The notes beneath the pieces are model-generated. The model was given only the letters and a program-made list of their open reading frames with translations, searched no databases and had not been told where the DNA came from. This document shows, piece after piece, positions 41,561 to 50,660 of a DNA stretch of 64,000 bases. The position numbers were made by a program, and so were the translations under genes. Origin of the DNA: Novosphingobium sp. ERN07 (GTDB lineage: Bacteria; Pseudomonadota; Alphaproteobacteria; Sphingomonadales; Sphingomonadaceae); assembly GCF_012641335.1 (NCBI RefSeq), contig NZ_JABAID010000003.1, forward strand, positions 124,001-188,000, written 5' to 3'. Each line of letters starts with the position of its first letter. Position 1 is the first letter of the stretch.

Positions 41561-42874
41561 GTGGCAAAGGCAGGTCAGATCCGGGAGTTGACGGTGACGC
41601 TTCACCGTTACCTCGGGCTGTTGCTTGCGCTTTTCCTGATCATCATTGCTGCGACGGGCAGCGTGATTGCCTTCTACGACGATCTCGAGCGCGTCCTGAA
41701 TTCACGGATGCGAGTGGTCGCTCCGCAGGCAAGGCAGGTCACGCTCGTCGATGCGCTGAAAATCCGTGCGCGGCTCGAGGAAGAAGACCCGCGCGCGCAC
41801 GTCTTCTCGCTGCAGTTCCCGCAAAGGCCGGATGAGCCGCTGTTCTCGCGCGTGATGCCCGCCATCGACCCGGTTTCGGGCGCAGTCTCAGTGATCGATT
41901 ATGACGAGGTCTTCGCCAATCCCTATACCGGCGAAAGGTTGGGGCAGAGGATCATCGGCAAGCCGACGCTGCGCCCGCAGGGTGTGCCATCGTTCCTCTA
42001 TTACCTGCACTACGCTCTGATATTCCCGCTGGGCATCGGCATCCTGCTGATCGGGGTACTGGGACTGGTCTGGGCGGTGGCGAGCCTGACGGGATTGTAC
42101 CTGACGCTGCCCGCGAAAGTGAAGCGGGGGAAGGCCGGCAACAAGCCCCGGCCATTCCACAAGCGCTGGGCGACATCGTGGAAAATCAGCCAAGGGGCGA
42201 ACGGCAACCGCCTGCTGCTGGATTGGCACCGCGCGAGCGGACTGTGGCTATGGCCATTGCTGATGATGTTCGCGGTGACCGGCTTTGCCCTGAACCTTGG
42301 TGGCTATTACGGCAGCTTCCTTAAGCTTTTCGCACCGTACGAGCACTTTCAGGAACTGCCGCCGCGCGCGCCGCTGCCGGTGCCCCTGATCGATCCGCCG
42401 ATTGACTGGTTCGAGGCGGCGGAACTGGGCCAGCGCTATTTCGCCGAAGCGGCAAAGGCGGAAGGCTTCACGCTCGGCAAAGCAGCCGCCATCGAATACC
42501 GGCGCGATCTGGGCGTCTATTTCTTCCTGATGCACACATCGCGTGACCTGCTGGACGCGCAGGGCAATCCGACGGAGACGGATTCCCCCGCGACCGCGGC
42601 AACGCTGGCCATTGATGCAAGCACCGGTCGCATGCTGGGGCTGCAACTGCCGACCGGACAGCGCGCAGGCAACACGGTGACCAGCTGGATCATTGCGCTG
42701 CACGTGGCGGCCATCGGCGGACGTGCCTGGCAGATCGCCGTTTCGATATTCGGGCTGATCGTCGTCGGCATCTCGATGACCGGCGTGCTGCTGTGGTGGC
42801 GCAGGCGGAGCCAGCGGCCCGCCAGACCAAGGGTTTCGCCGATGGCGAGTACTCCAATTCCAAAACCAGAATAA
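41561..42874 (+). CDS. PepSY-associated inner-membrane protein (PiuB-like)
   Basis: 437 residues from GTG 41561. Four or five membrane helices are visible: LGLLLALFLIIIAATGSVIA near the N-terminus, a pair at about 145-185, one at about 230-250 and one near 395-415, with PepSY-type periplasmic domains between them. The LHRYLGLL and DWHRASGLW strings with conserved His and Trp match the PepSY_TM family. Such proteins often lie beside TBDR genes and are thought to help in reducing or releasing metal-chelates in the periplasm. It lies 21 bases before the TBDR at 42896. The 274-base gap before it shows no clear feature. Confidence 0.87.
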   Translation: MAKAGQIRELTVTLHRYLGLLLALFLIIIAATGSVIAFYDDLERVLNSRMRVVAPQARQVTLVDALKIRARLEEEDPRAHVFSLQFPQRPDEPLFSRVMPAIDPVSGAVSVIDYDEVFANPYTGERLGQRIIGKPTLRPQGVPSFLYYLHYALIFPLGIGILLIGVLGLVWAVASLTGLYLTLPAKVKRGKAGNKPRPFHKRWATSWKISQGANGNRLLLDWHRASGLWLWPLLMMFAVTGFALNLGGYYGSFLKLFAPYEHFQELPPRAPLPVPLIDPPIDWFEAAELGQRYFAEAAKAEGFTLGKAAAIEYRRDLGVYFFLMHTSRDLLDAQGNPTETDSPATAATLAIDASTGRMLGLQLPTGQRAGNTVTSWIIALHVAAIGGRAWQIAVSIFGLIVVGISMTGVLLWWRRRSQRPARPRVSPMASTPIPKPE

Positions 42875-42895
42875 AGACGTGAAGGGGAAAACGTA

Positions 42896-45178
42896 ATGAG
42901 TGGCAAGTTCAAGCAAGCACTGAAGGGCACGACCGTGCCGTTGTCTGGCGTGATCGCGCTGGCCCTGCTGGCAACGCCGGCGGAGGCGCAAACGGCGACC
43001 GAGGACACCGGCAGTGCCAATGAAATCATCGTGACGGCTCAGAAGCGCGAGGAGCGGCTGCGCGATGTGCCGGTGCCGGTAACCGCCGTAGGCAGTGCCG
43101 ACCTGATCGCCCAGAACCAGACCAAGGCGCAGGACTTCTTCGCCAGTGTGCCGGGCGTCAATCTGCAGTTCCAGAACAACCGTGCCCAGCTTTCCATTCG
43201 CGGCATTTCGACCGGCCCCGTCAGCGGCAACCCGGTGGTTGGCTACACCATCGACGATGCACCGTTCGGCGCTTCGACCGGGCAAGGCGGCCTGTTCGGA
43301 TCGGCACCGGATCTCGATCCTTCGGACCTTGCCCGCGTGGAAGTTCTGCGTGGTCCGCAAGGTACGCTCTATGGGGCAAGCTCGATGGGCGGCCTAGTCA
43401 AGTACGTGACGGTCGATCCGGACACCAAGGCCCTGAGCGGTTCGGTTGCCGCCGGTGCAAACCTGATCAAGGAAGGTGGCGAGGCAGGCTACAACCTGCG
43501 CGGTGCGCTGAACGTCCCGGTCGGTGAAACCCTGGCCGTTCGCGGCAGCGCCTTCGTGCGCAAGGAAGCGGGCTATATCGACAACGTCCGCACCGGCGTG
43601 AAGGATGCGAACAACTCGAAGGTCTGGGGCGGGCGCGTTTCGGCGCTGTGGAAGCCTTCGGATGCATTCTCGCTGAAGCTGAGCGGGCTTTACCAGGTTC
43701 GCGATATCTATGGCTCGTCCAACGTCGATATCACGACCGGTTCGCTCTACCAGCAGACCGACCAGATCGGTTCGGGCCGCAGCCGCTCTGAAACGCAGAT
43801 GTACACCGCTGAAATCAAGGCCGAACTGGGCGCGGTGGATGTCACCTCGATCACGTCGTGGTCACGCGCGCAGAACTATGACTTTCTCGATTTCACCGCA
43901 TCCCCGCTGGTGGAATTCGCGCCGGTCTTCCCGATCCTGTTCCCCGGCGTTAGCCCCATCGGCGACATCTTCCGCCAGGGCTACAATGTCGACAAGATCT
44001 CGCACGAGACGCGCTTTTCCGGTTCGATCGGCGACAATGTCGACTGGATCGTAGGTGGCTTCTACACTGATGAAGACGCGAACTACGATCTCGACAACTA
44101 CGCGATCGACCCAGCAACCGGAGCGACGCTGGGCGTTCCGATCAACGATGGCACCGGCCCGCAGCGCGGCACTATCATCGTGTGGCGCGATACGATCAAG
44201 TTCCGGGAATACGCCGGTTTCGGCAACCTGACCGTGCGTCTTTCCGACAAGTTCGACGTACAGTTCGGCGGCCGTTACAGCCACAACGATCAGGACATGT
44301 TCCATCACGAGTGGTTCCAGTTCGATCCCTATCCCGCGCTGCCGCTGGAAGGGATCAACCGTCCCGAGGCCCGTGGCAACGCATTCACCTATCAGATCTC
44401 GCCACGGTTCAAGCCTTCGCCCGATCACATGATCTATGGCCGCCTCGCTTCCGGCTATCGTCCCGGCGGCACCAATGCGGTTTGCGGCCCTCTGGCGCTG
44501 CCGGCCAACGTTCCGTGCCAGTTCAAGCCCGACAAGACGGTCAACTACGAATTGGGCGCCAAGGGCCAGGTCGCCAATGGCCTGTTCACGTACGACCTTT
44601 CGGTGTTCAACATCACCTGGAAGGACATCCAGATCGTCCAGGTGCTCGATGTATTCACCTATAACGGCAATGCCGGCCGCGCCCGCAGCCGTGGCTTCGA
44701 AGCCTCGTTCTCTGTGCGCCCGGCCGATGGCCTGACGCTGAGCGCGTGGTACTCCTACGTTGATGCCAAGCTCCGCGAGGAATTCGTCGATGCGAACTTC
44801 TTTGCGCAAGCGGGCGATCGCCTGCCATTCTCCAGCCAGCATTCGGGCCGCTTCTCGTTCGGTTACAAGACGATGGTCGATGAAGAGGCCGAGCTTTCGT
44901 TCGGCGGTGCGGCGACGTACGTGGGCGAGCGCAAGGGTGAGTTCGTGCCGTTCGAGGCAGCGGCTCCGCTGCGGGCGACCTATCCGGGCTATGTCCAGTT
45001 TGATCTCAATGCCTCGCTCGAGATCCGCAACCTGACGCTTAGCGCCTATGTGCAGAACCTGACCAACAAGCGCGGCGTGATCGGCGGCGGCTTCTGGAAC
45101 CAGACGAGCTACAACACGAACTGGTTCAACTATTCCCAGCCGCGCACGGTGGGGATCAACGCAGAAGTGAAGTTCTGA
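42896..45178 (+). CDS. TonB-dependent outer-membrane receptor
   Basis: 760 residues with an AGGGGAAAA site before the ATG. Signal peptide ends near LLATPAEAQ. Plug: ANEIIVTAQKREERLRDVPV, then EVLRGPQGTLYGASSMGGLV. Barrel motif RLASGYRPGGTNAVCG and a C-terminal YSQPRTVGINAEVKF ending in Phe complete the fold. It is co-transcribed with the PepSY protein, which hints at an iron-chelate or other redox-active substrate, but many sphingomonad receptors of this subtype are tied to organic substrates. Two hairpins follow. Confidence 0.93.
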   Translation: MSGKFKQALKGTTVPLSGVIALALLATPAEAQTATEDTGSANEIIVTAQKREERLRDVPVPVTAVGSADLIAQNQTKAQDFFASVPGVNLQFQNNRAQLSIRGISTGPVSGNPVVGYTIDDAPFGASTGQGGLFGSAPDLDPSDLARVEVLRGPQGTLYGASSMGGLVKYVTVDPDTKALSGSVAAGANLIKEGGEAGYNLRGALNVPVGETLAVRGSAFVRKEAGYIDNVRTGVKDANNSKVWGGRVSALWKPSDAFSLKLSGLYQVRDIYGSSNVDITTGSLYQQTDQIGSGRSRSETQMYTAEIKAELGAVDVTSITSWSRAQNYDFLDFTASPLVEFAPVFPILFPGVSPIGDIFRQGYNVDKISHETRFSGSIGDNVDWIVGGFYTDEDANYDLDNYAIDPATGATLGVPINDGTGPQRGTIIVWRDTIKFREYAGFGNLTVRLSDKFDVQFGGRYSHNDQDMFHHEWFQFDPYPALPLEGINRPEARGNAFTYQISPRFKPSPDHMIYGRLASGYRPGGTNAVCGPLALPANVPCQFKPDKTVNYELGAKGQVANGLFTYDLSVFNITWKDIQIVQVLDVFTYNGNAGRARSRGFEASFSVRPADGLTLSAWYSYVDAKLREEFVDANFFAQAGDRLPFSSQHSGRFSFGYKTMVDEEAELSFGGAATYVGERKGEFVPFEAAAPLRATYPGYVQFDLNASLEIRNLTLSAYVQNLTNKRGVIGGGFWNQTSYNTNWFNYSQPRTVGINAEVKF

Positions 45179-45189
45179 CGGCTCTCTCT

Positions 45190-45221
45190 CTGCCAGCCTT
45201 GCCGAAAGACATGGCTGGCAG
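45190..45221. terminator. First hairpin between TBDR and membrane-anchored protein genes
   Basis: CTGCCAGCC and GGCTGGCAG form a 9-bp perfect stem around a 14-base loop, beginning 11 bases after the TBDR stop codon. There is no T-run. Confidence 0.5.
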
Positions 45222-45229
45222 ATACCTTG

Positions 45230-45262
45230 AAGGCCGCAGCGGTGCGCGACTGCTGCGGCCTT
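45230..45262. terminator. Second, stronger hairpin between convergent genes
   Basis: AAGGCCGCAGC and GCTGCGGCCTT form an 11-bp perfect stem with an 11-base loop, followed by TCCTTTGG. The A/T ends suit termination in either direction. Confidence 0.7.
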
Positions 45263-45283
45263 TCCTTTGGCCGCAATCCGGGA

Positions 45284-45898
45284 TCAGCTTGCTGGCGGTG
45301 TCAGCGCGCGATCCTGCTCGCCGTGTGGGCCGAACAGCTTTGAGCCGCTGATCCTGCCCGAAGTGTCGAGCGTGATGCGCACGGTCGAAAGCGTGCGGTT
45401 CTGCCAATGCCAGCCATGGATGCCGGAAAAGGCGGCGACATAGCGCCCGGCCTGCTGGTCGGCGCGGGTAACGGCGTAACTCTCGGTCAAGGCTTCGCCG
45501 CCTTCGAACGGGTGGGCGTGCATATCGTAGTTCAGTGGGCCATCGGCCTTCCAGCTGAAGGTGATGGGTGCGCCCTTGTCGAGCACGTATTTGAGCTCGA
45601 TCTCCTCGTAAGGTGCAAGCTCGTAAGTGAAGCGGTCCTTCGGACCCGGTTCTGCTGCTTGCATGCCATTGCCGGGCGTGAAGGCGTTCGGGTGCTGCTG
45701 CCCGCGATTCAGGGCTTCGTCGGCCTGCGGATTGGCCATCGACGAGAGCCCGCTGCTTTTCCCGAAGCCTGTCGGGTCGATGCCGGTCTCGGCGGGGAGG
45801 ACGAACAGCACCACTGCTGCGGCACCTGCCGCCAGAGCGATGGCTGTCCCCCAGAAGAGCGCGCGGCGTGATGGCCGGTCAGCCGGTTCGCTGGTCAT
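45284..45898 (-). CDS. Membrane-anchored periplasmic protein of unknown function
   Basis: 204 residues. A single hydrophobic segment (ALFWGTAIALAAGAAAVVLF, about residues 13-32) after an Arg-rich start anchors the protein, leaving about 170 residues in the periplasm. The soluble part has a conserved-looking YELAPYEEIELKYVLDKG strand and a His-rich core, NYDMHAHPFEG and SGIHGWHWQNRT, that might bind metal. Such 'transmembrane anchor' proteins occur next to HupE/UreJ genes (recollection). The gene overlaps the HupE gene by 4 bases and is last of a three-gene minus-strand operon. No enzyme function is suggested. Confidence 0.8.
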   Translation of the reverse strand: MTSEPADRPSRRALFWGTAIALAAGAAAVVLFVLPAETGIDPTGFGKSSGLSSMANPQADEALNRGQQHPNAFTPGNGMQAAEPGPKDRFTYELAPYEEIELKYVLDKGAPITFSWKADGPLNYDMHAHPFEGGEALTESYAVTRADQQAGRYVAAFSGIHGWHWQNRTLSTVRITLDTSGRISGSKLFGPHGEQDRALTPPAS

Positions 45899-46602
45899 GA
45901 GGCTATGTACTCCGATGTTTGCTGGAACATGATGATGAGCCCGCAGGCGACGAGCAGTGCGCTGGTCAGCCGAGCGGCGCTGGTGAACGACGCCGCGCTG
46001 CGCACCAGGCCAAGCAGGGCGACAAGGGGCAGTAGAACAAGGATCTGCCCGGTTTCGACGCCAAGGTTGAAGGCAACAAGATTGGTCAGAAGACCATTCG
46101 CAGGCATCGCCAGGTCGATCAGCTTCGTGGCAAGCCCGAGGCCATGGAACAGGCCGAAGACAAGGATGACGAGGCGCTGATCAGGGTGCAGACCGAGACG
46201 GGCAAAGCCGCCGAGGTTGTCGACACCCTTGTAGACCACCGACAATCCAATGATCGCATCGACAATGTGGGCATTCGCGCCGATGCCGGTCAGCACGCCC
46301 AGAAGCAGTGTGGTCGAATGGCCGATGGTGAACATCGAGACATACAGCACCACATCGCGGAAGGCACGCAGGAGCAGGATCACGCCAAGCAGGAACAGGA
46401 TGTGGTCGTACCCCGTCACCATGTGCTTGGCGCCGAGATAGAAGAACGGAAAGAATGCCGGCCCGCTTACCGTCTGGACGAAAGCCCGGTCGCTGCGCGC
46501 CACGTCATGCGCAAAGGCGCTGTCGGGCGCGAGGACGATTGTCAGCGCGAGCAGGGCCAGAGCCGGAAGGACCGGAACGATTTTCGACCTGCCTCCCGGC
46601 AT
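45895..46602 (-). CDS. HupE/UreJ-family membrane protein
   Basis: 235 residues from ATG 46602; GTG 46611 is possible. A signal-like first helix ends at AFAH, leaving an N-terminal His as in other HupE/UreJ_2 proteins that bind metal. The hallmark strings are HMVTGYDHILFLLGVILLL, TIGHSTTLLLG and VFGLFHGLGLA, with His and Asp inside the helices. Known members move nickel or cobalt. No hydrogenase, urease or cobalamin gene is in view, so here the metal could serve another enzyme, or the family member may differ. It lies 5 bases after the cytochrome gene. Confidence 0.87.
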   Translation of the reverse strand: MPGGRSKIVPVLPALALLALTIVLAPDSAFAHDVARSDRAFVQTVSGPAFFPFFYLGAKHMVTGYDHILFLLGVILLLRAFRDVVLYVSMFTIGHSTTLLLGVLTGIGANAHIVDAIIGLSVVYKGVDNLGGFARLGLHPDQRLVILVFGLFHGLGLATKLIDLAMPANGLLTNLVAFNLGVETGQILVLLPLVALLGLVRSAASFTSAARLTSALLVACGLIIMFQQTSEYIAS

Positions 46603-46607
46603 CCCGA

Positions 46608-47102
46608 TCACTGCGCGGGCGCTTCCACGGCAGCAGCCCCCGCCACGGCAGGACTGCCACCACCGGTCGACGGCATGTAGACCTCGTGGCAGGCGCTGCA
46701 CACGTTGTAGATCGATCCACCGACTTGAAAGACCTTGTCGGGATTGCGCTCTTTCGCGGCCTGTTCGGCCTGCGTCGCAATGTCGATCAGGCCCTGGGCG
46801 TAATCCGCCCAGTCGGTGCCGCGCCCGGCCGAGACAGCGGGGCTTTTCATCTTCTCGCCATATTCCCGCAGCTTGGCGGCGGCTTCCTGCGTCCGTGCCC
46901 AATCGGCATCGGTCTTTGGCTCGATCTTGCGGGACCCGGCTGCGTCGGAAATGTACTGCACCGCATTCCAGTACGTCTCGGCTGTCGGCTGTACCTGCGT
47001 GGCCATCAGCGACTTTACATCAAAGGCCGTCGGCGTCGGTTGATTGTTGCAACCTGCCGAAGCCAGGGCAAGCAGAAGTGGAGCAGCGGATTTCAGTTTC
47101 AC
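46608..47102 (-). CDS. Lipoprotein-like c-type cytochrome (class II/c'-like)
   Basis: 164 residues from GTG 47102, which has GGGAGGGA 6 bases upstream. The N-terminus VKLKSAAPLLLALASAGC is a lipoprotein signal with an ASAGC lipobox. A CSACH haem-attachment site lies near the C-terminus (YNVCSACHEVY), as in class-II four-helix c-type cytochromes, and the preceding ~110 residues look all-helical. It would be an outer- or inner-membrane-bound periplasmic electron carrier. It leads the operon with HupE and the anchored protein, divergent from the TBDR at 47389. Confidence 0.83.
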   Translation of the reverse strand: MKLKSAAPLLLALASAGCNNQPTPTAFDVKSLMATQVQPTAETYWNAVQYISDAAGSRKIEPKTDADWARTQEAAAKLREYGEKMKSPAVSAGRGTDWADYAQGLIDIATQAEQAAKERNPDKVFQVGGSIYNVCSACHEVYMPSTGGGSPAVAGAAAVEAPAQ

Positions 47103-47388
47103 TTGGGTCCCTCCCGGAACGCACATCCTTCGGCGTTGTCGCAATTGTGCCCGGATTGACCGGATCGCCGTAGATTTTTCCGGTAACCGGGCAGTTACAC
47201 CCTCGTTACACTATTCTATACCACTGAAATTAAATGGTTTACCTAAAAGCACCTTTTGCAGGACTGCACGATGGAGGTGCATAGTCCGGCAGGCCATGGC
47301 CGTTGCAAACCGTTCGTAACTTGTCTGCGTGATCGCCGCGGACAACCCCGTGGGCACCGGCTGAGTGTCAGCCTTGGGGAGAATTCAC

Positions 47389-49476
47389 ATGCAAGATGCC
47401 ACAAGAGCGTCATCCAGTGCGTCGCGCCTGCTCCGGGGGTCGTGCCTGCTGGCCCTGGTTCTTATGCCAGCCGCTGTCCGGGCTGAAGAGAGCGAAGCTG
47501 ATGACGGCGCCAGAGGGCAGATCGTCGTCACCGCCTCGAAGCTCGACATGATAGGCGTGGCCGCAACTGCCAGCGAAGGATCGATTACCCGGCAGGAGAT
47601 AGAGCAGCGCCCGGCCTATCGCGTCGGTCAGTATCTGGAATCGATACCCGGCCTGTCGGTCACATCGCACAGTGGCGAGGGCAAGGCGAACCAGTACCTG
47701 TTGCGCGGGTTCAACCTGGATCACGGAACCGATTTTGCCACCTGGATTGACGGAATGCCCGTCAACCAGCGCACCCACGCCCATGGCCAGGGCTACACCG
47801 ACGTCAACTTCCTCCTGCCGGAAATGATCGGCGGGATCGACTATACAAAGGGTGCCTACTTTGCATCCGAAGGAGACTTTGCGGCGGTCGGCAGCGCGCA
47901 TCTCCGGTTGCGTGACACGATGCCTCTGACGCTCGGTCTGGGGGCGGGAACCGTGGGCGACCGGCGCGTCTTTGCGGGCGGATCAACCGACTTGACCGGC
48001 GGCAGCAGGCTGCTGGCCGCAGCAGAGCACTTTCGACTGAACGGGCCATGGGACAATCCTGACCGCCTGCGCCGGTTCAACGCCGTGTTGCGCTGGTCAA
48101 CCGGCACTCAGGCCAGCGGCGCATCGATAACGGCGATGGCCTACGACGGCAGTTGGAACGCAACGACAGACCAGCCATTGCGCGCAGTGCAAGCGGGTCT
48201 GATCGGACGGTTCGGCTCATTGGACCCCAGCGACGGAGGAAAGGCCTCGCGCTATTCGCTGTCGTTCAGGCTGGCTCGGAAACTGGGTGAATGCGACCTT
48301 GAGATGTCCGCCTATGGCGTGCGCCAGCACATGACGCTGTGGAGCAACTTCACCCATTATCTCGACAACCCGGTACGTGGCGACCAACGCGCGCAGAACG
48401 ATGCCAGGTGGATCGGCGGCGGAGGCGCAACGCTGCGGGTGCCCTTTACGGCGTTTGGCGCAAGCCACACCCTTACGTTTGGAACGCAAGTGCGTGCCGA
48501 TGTGATCGACGTCGATCTTGCATCGACCGAACAGCGGGTGCCCTTTTCGGTCGACCGCGACAATCGCGTCGATGAGCTGAGCGTTTCGGCCTACATGGAA
48601 CATCGCGCCCAGTGGACGCCGTGGCTGCGCACGGTGATCGGTTTGCGCGGGGATCACTTCCGGATCACCGACCGGGACAGGCTGCTCGACATGGTGGGTC
48701 GTGAAGATGCCACTCTTGCCCAGCCCAAGGCCAGCGTCGTGCTGGCTCCGTGGCAGCACACCGAATTCTATCTTTCAGCCGGGCGCGGCTTCCATTCCAA
48801 CGATGCGAGGGCGGGGCTGATCGAGGATGAGCAGGGGCAGGCCAGCTATGTCCGGCCGCCCTTGCTGGTCCGTTCCAGCAGCTATGAAGTGGGAGTGCGC
48901 AGCAATGTGATCCCGCGCCTGACGCTTACCGCAACGGCCTTCCGCATGGATTTCGATTCAGAGCTGACCTATTCAGCCGATGCGGGGCAGACCGAGGCAG
49001 GTCGGCCAAGCAGACGCAGGGGCGTGGAATTCACTGCCCAGTATCGTCCGGCACCCTGGCTTGAAATCAACGGCAACCTCGCCTTCAGCCACGCGCGTTA
49101 CACCGACGGGCCGCTGGCAACCCGCTTTATCGAGGATGCGCCGGGCTTCATCGGATCTGCAGGAATCCTGGTCGATGGTTTCGGCCCCTGGTCGGGCAGT
49201 CTGGTCTGGCGGAAGCTGGGTGCGCATCCGCTGGTCGAAGACAACTCGGTACGCTCCCCCGGCTATTCGCAGGTCAATCTGGCGCTTGCCCGTCAACTTG
49301 GTTCGCACCTGACGCTGCGGGCGGAGGTGTTCAACCTGCTTGGCAGCAAGGATAACGCGGCCGACTACTATTACCGTAGCAGGCTGAATGGCGAGGGCGC
49401 CCAAGGCGCGGAAGATCTGCACTTCCACCCGCTCGAGCCGCGTTCGCTGCGTGTCACACTTTCTGCAGCGTTTTGA
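47389..49476 (+). CDS. TonB-dependent receptor of a distinct, shorter type
   Basis: 695 residues from ATG 47389 with a GGGGAGAA site. Signal peptide core: LLRGSCLLALVLMPAAVRAE. The plug differs from the other four receptors: GQIVVTASKLDMIGVAATAS, then KANQYLLRGFNLDHGTDFAT, IDGMPVNQRTHAHGQGYTD and DYTKGAYFASEGDF. It lacks the VLRGPQGTLFGRN motif. The HAHGQGY loop is His-rich. The barrel ends with PRSLRVTLSAAF. This subtype, beside HupE/UreJ and a cytochrome, suggests a metal or metal-complex substrate. Two small membrane genes follow on the same strand. Confidence 0.92.
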   Translation: MQDATRASSSASRLLRGSCLLALVLMPAAVRAEESEADDGARGQIVVTASKLDMIGVAATASEGSITRQEIEQRPAYRVGQYLESIPGLSVTSHSGEGKANQYLLRGFNLDHGTDFATWIDGMPVNQRTHAHGQGYTDVNFLLPEMIGGIDYTKGAYFASEGDFAAVGSAHLRLRDTMPLTLGLGAGTVGDRRVFAGGSTDLTGGSRLLAAAEHFRLNGPWDNPDRLRRFNAVLRWSTGTQASGASITAMAYDGSWNATTDQPLRAVQAGLIGRFGSLDPSDGGKASRYSLSFRLARKLGECDLEMSAYGVRQHMTLWSNFTHYLDNPVRGDQRAQNDARWIGGGGATLRVPFTAFGASHTLTFGTQVRADVIDVDLASTEQRVPFSVDRDNRVDELSVSAYMEHRAQWTPWLRTVIGLRGDHFRITDRDRLLDMVGREDATLAQPKASVVLAPWQHTEFYLSAGRGFHSNDARAGLIEDEQGQASYVRPPLLVRSSSYEVGVRSNVIPRLTLTATAFRMDFDSELTYSADAGQTEAGRPSRRRGVEFTAQYRPAPWLEINGNLAFSHARYTDGPLATRFIEDAPGFIGSAGILVDGFGPWSGSLVWRKLGAHPLVEDNSVRSPGYSQVNLALARQLGSHLTLRAEVFNLLGSKDNAADYYYRSRLNGEGAQGAEDLHFHPLEPRSLRVTLSAAF

Positions 49477-49625
49477 ACACCATGGCACACCGTTTCGCCA
49501 GCGCGTGTCGCGGTATCGTACCGTTTCAATCTGTGTTTGCCACCGTGGGTTCTGCATGGATCGTGGGCACGCAGGCGCCCGGTACGGCGCAATGGCGACA
49601 CATCAGTTTTTCGGGAGAATGAGGC

Positions 49626-50099
49626 ATGTTCATCCAGTCCTTCGGGGAATGGCTTTACGATACGCCAATATCGACGACCTTTCGTGATATCACGTGGGTC
49701 ATACCTGCGGTGCAGAGCATCCACATCCTTGCCATTGCGGTCGTCATCGGATCGGCACTGGTTTCCGAACTGCGGCTGGCAGGCCTGATCGCCACGGATG
49801 AGGCACCCGGCAATGTCGTGCGGCGCTATCTGCCGTGGATCTGGCGAGCCCTGATCGTCCTGCTGGCAAGCGGCACGCTGCTGATCGTGGCAGAGCCGGC
49901 GCGTACGCTGGGCAACACGATTTTCTGGGTCAAGATGGCGCTGGTGCTTGGTGCCTTCGTTCTGACGATGGCTTTCCGGCGACCTCTGCTGGCTGCGCAG
50001 GCAGGTGATTCTGCGACACCGGCAAAGCCGATCGCCCTTCTGCTGCTGGCGGTCTGGGTAGTCGTGATCTTCTGCGGCCGTTTCATCGCCTACACCTGA
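49626..50099 (+). CDS. Four-helix membrane protein, paralogue 1 (DUF6644-like)
   Basis: 157 residues with four hydrophobic helices (about 22-45, 70-88, 97-115 and 133-150). A conserved-looking SIHILAIAVVIGSALVSELR stretch, with His in helix 1 and an Arg at its cytoplasmic end, recurs in the next gene. ATG 49626 is preceded by GGGAGAATGAGGC. The architecture suggests a small b-type cytochrome-like or ion-transport protein; only one or two membrane His residues are present, so haem binding is uncertain. It lies 149 bases after the TBDR; that gap shows no further gene. Confidence 0.75.
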   Translation: MFIQSFGEWLYDTPISTTFRDITWVIPAVQSIHILAIAVVIGSALVSELRLAGLIATDEAPGNVVRRYLPWIWRALIVLLASGTLLIVAEPARTLGNTIFWVKMALVLGAFVLTMAFRRPLLAAQAGDSATPAKPIALLLLAVWVVVIFCGRFIAYT

Positions 50100-50153
50100 G
50101 CCTTTCGCCAAGCGCCCAAGCATACACCAGTTTTCAGGGGGAGATACCCGCCC

Positions 50154-50657
50154 ATGTCACTCGAAACCACGCTCCAGCAGATCTATGATCTGCCGATTTC
50201 CGCTTCGATCCGCGAGAACGTCAACGCTTTTCCGCTAATCGAATCCCTGCATGTTCTGGCAATCACGCTCGTCTTCGGGACGATCCTGATCGTCGATCTG
50301 CGCCTTGTCGGCGTTGCCGCCCATCGCCGCAGCGCGGACCGGCTGATCCGCGAGCTTCTGCCCTATACCTGGGTTGCCTTTGCCCTTGCCGTGATTTCCG
50401 GCGTATTGATGTTCGTGTCCAACGCGCCTGCCTATGCCGCCAACCTTGAATTCCAGCTCAAGCTTGTGGCCATTGCATTGGCCGGGGTAAACATGGCCAT
50501 CTTCCATTCAACCGCCCATCGCCGCATTGCGGATTGGGATACGGACCTGCCGCCCCCGGCCGCCTCCCGCGTTTCCGGCTTCCTGTCGCTGGCGCTGTGG
50601 ACGGTTGTCATCGTGCTGGGCCGCTGGATTGGCTTCACGCTCGACGTTCTGTTCTGA
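50154..50657 (+). CDS. Four-helix membrane protein, paralogue 2 (DUF6644-like)
   Basis: 167 residues, the same four-helix layout as the gene before it: ESLHVLAITLVFGTILIVDL matches QSIHILAIAVVIGSALVSEL, and LPYTWVAFALAVISGVLMFV matches LPWIWRALIVLLASGTLLIV. An additional His-rich loop is present (FHSTAHRRIADWD). A GGGGGAGA site precedes the ATG. The pair probably forms a heterodimer in the inner membrane. Function unknown; position after the TBDR suggests transport or redox support. It ends 3 bases from the convergent AraC gene. Confidence 0.75.
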   Translation: MSLETTLQQIYDLPISASIRENVNAFPLIESLHVLAITLVFGTILIVDLRLVGVAAHRRSADRLIRELLPYTWVAFALAVISGVLMFVSNAPAYAANLEFQLKLVAIALAGVNMAIFHSTAHRRIADWDTDLPPPAASRVSGFLSLALWTVVIVLGRWIGFTLDVLF

Positions 50658-50660
50658 AGC

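Noticed and set aside
47103..47388. Cobalamin riboswitch before the TBDR
   Set aside because: I could not find the conserved B12-box or the long multi-branched layout; only a single imperfect stem is evident.
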